This document shows positions 63,508-64,000 of a stretch of 64,000 nt of DNA, piece by piece. This stretch comes from Pseudomonas persica (GTDB taxonomy: Bacteria > Pseudomonadota > Gammaproteobacteria > Pseudomonadales > Pseudomonadaceae), in NCBI RefSeq assembly GCF_900291015.1, contig NZ_OLKL01000018.1, forward strand, positions 124,001 through 188,000. The letters run 5' to 3'. The stretch's first letter is position 1. Each line of letters starts with the position of its first letter. The position numbers and the translations under genes are program-made. A model generated the notes under the pieces. That model made no database searches and was not told where the DNA came from. It saw only the letters and a program-made list of their open reading frames with translations.

Positions 63508-63618
63508 CCTGCACTGGCCTCTTCGCGGCTAAAGCCGCTCCCACAGGTACATCACAGGTCTCAAGTACGGTGACGGACCTGTGGGAGCGGCTTTAGCCGC
63601 GAAGAGGCCAGTACAGGC
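63508..63618. repeat. REP pair, GCGGCTTTAGCCGC type
   Basis: Inverted REP elements of the right-end type, upstream of the tRNA-Glu promoter. Confidence 0.9.
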
Positions 63619-63706
63619 ATCCCTCTATCTATATCGACACACCGGCCCGCAACTGCACCCCCACTTGCCCGGAAGTCATTGATTTAAATAAATTTCTACA
63701 AAGGAG

Positions 63707-63735
63707 TTGACGCCCGTACGAACCATCCATAGAAT
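63707..63735 (+). promoter_or_regulatory. Sigma-70 promoter of the tRNA-Glu/Gly cluster
   Basis: TTGACG at 63707-63712 and TAGAAT at 63730-63735, 17-bp spacer, followed by the GC-rich discriminator GCGCGCC typical of stringently controlled stable RNA promoters. Confidence 0.85.
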
Positions 63736-63810
63736 GCGCGCCACTTGCAGCGTAAAGCGCTTAGCGAAACGCAGCAGGGAGTGAAAGCAGGCAGTAAATG
63801 CCAGCAGCGT

Positions 63811-63886
63811 GTCCCCTTCGTCTAGTGGCCTAGGACACCGCCCTTTCACGGCGGTAACAGGGGTTCGAGTCCCCTAGGGGACGCCA
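63811..63886 (+). tRNA. tRNA-Glu (anticodon TTC)
   Basis: 76 nt with encoded CCA. Acceptor GTCCCCT pairs with AGGGGAC; anticodon loop CTTTCAC gives TTC. T arm GGGGTTCGAGTCCCC. Confidence 0.97.
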
Positions 63887-63890
63887 AATT

Positions 63891-63966
<76 letters not shown>

Positions 63967-64000
63967 GTTTCTCCGGCAACGCTTAACGGCGGGGCAGGAA

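Overview
The window reads as a core-chromosome segment of a Pseudomonas, most likely the P. putida group. The DNA is GC-rich. Most genes have close counterparts in that group, and gene order follows what I recall of P. putida chromosomes: wecB/wecC, pyrF, folE, prmB, aroC, earP-efp, ohr-ohrR, a class II DAHP synthase gene, a DEAD-box helicase gene, tpm, htpX, alaA, msrB-gpo. The intergenic spaces carry dozens of the ~35-bp REP elements typical of P. putida. I see no prophage, insertion sequence, plasmid gene, CRISPR array or rRNA. Three tRNA genes are present: Ser(GGA), Glu(TTC) and Gly(GCC).

Layout. 1-3.0 kb is the end of a leftward O-antigen/LPS operon (wecB-wecC-methyltransferase, the last cut by the window edge). 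3.0-3.7 kb is a relatively AT-rich non-coding stretch, followed by a comEA-like gene. 4.1-16.6 kb holds pyrF, an MDR-family reductase, an SDR, an MFS exporter divergent from a MocR-type regulator, a chemoreceptor, a benzoate-type transporter, a GST, a mini-glutaredoxin, folE and an Smr protein. 16.7-26.8 kb holds a cysteine hydrolase, prmB, aroC, an HcaT-like transporter overlapping an acireductone-dioxygenase-like gene, a DUF3509-like gene, an ankyrin gene and a ZIP transporter. 26.6-35.2 kb holds a PLDc_N-like peptide, an LTA-synthase-like phosphoglycerol transferase, an RraB-like gene, a cytochrome c, an amidotransferase, a CorA channel, an acyltransferase, a crotonase and tRNA-Ser. 35.4-48.7 kb holds a TonB receptor, MFS, SDR/LysR, a Gre-like protein, earP-efp, ohr-ohrR, LysR/TauE and LysR/DUF1127. 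49-64 kb holds the DAHP synthase, a spermidine-synthase-like protein, the helicase with a long leader, a DOPA dioxygenase, tpm, htpX, alaA, msrB-gpo, a hybrid kinase, a DUF815 ATPase with a free-Met-(R)-sulfoxide reductase, and the tRNA-Glu/Gly cluster.

How the genes work together. Most are housekeeping: aromatic amino acids (aroC, DAHP synthase), pyrimidines (pyrF), folate (folE), and translation (efp with its rhamnosyltransferase earP, prmB, helicase, Gre-like protein). A second theme is oxidative and thiol stress: ohr/ohrR, msrB, fRMsr, a glutathione peroxidase, GST and glutaredoxin-like proteins, tpm and the HtpX membrane protease. Several divergent regulator/target pairs have readable dyad operators in the shared spacer.

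The most unusual features are non-coding: a REP pair whose internal spacer has been amplified into five ~46-bp repeats (23.57-23.80 kb); a 239-bp near-perfect palindrome (48.73-48.97 kb); a switch of REP sequence type near 61 kb with a chimeric pair at the boundary; a helicase leader with mutually exclusive pairings; and a triple TGCA dyad array at 24.25 kb. Among proteins, the acireductone-dioxygenase homologue lacks one of the four family metal ligands. I found no clearly novel multi-gene system.
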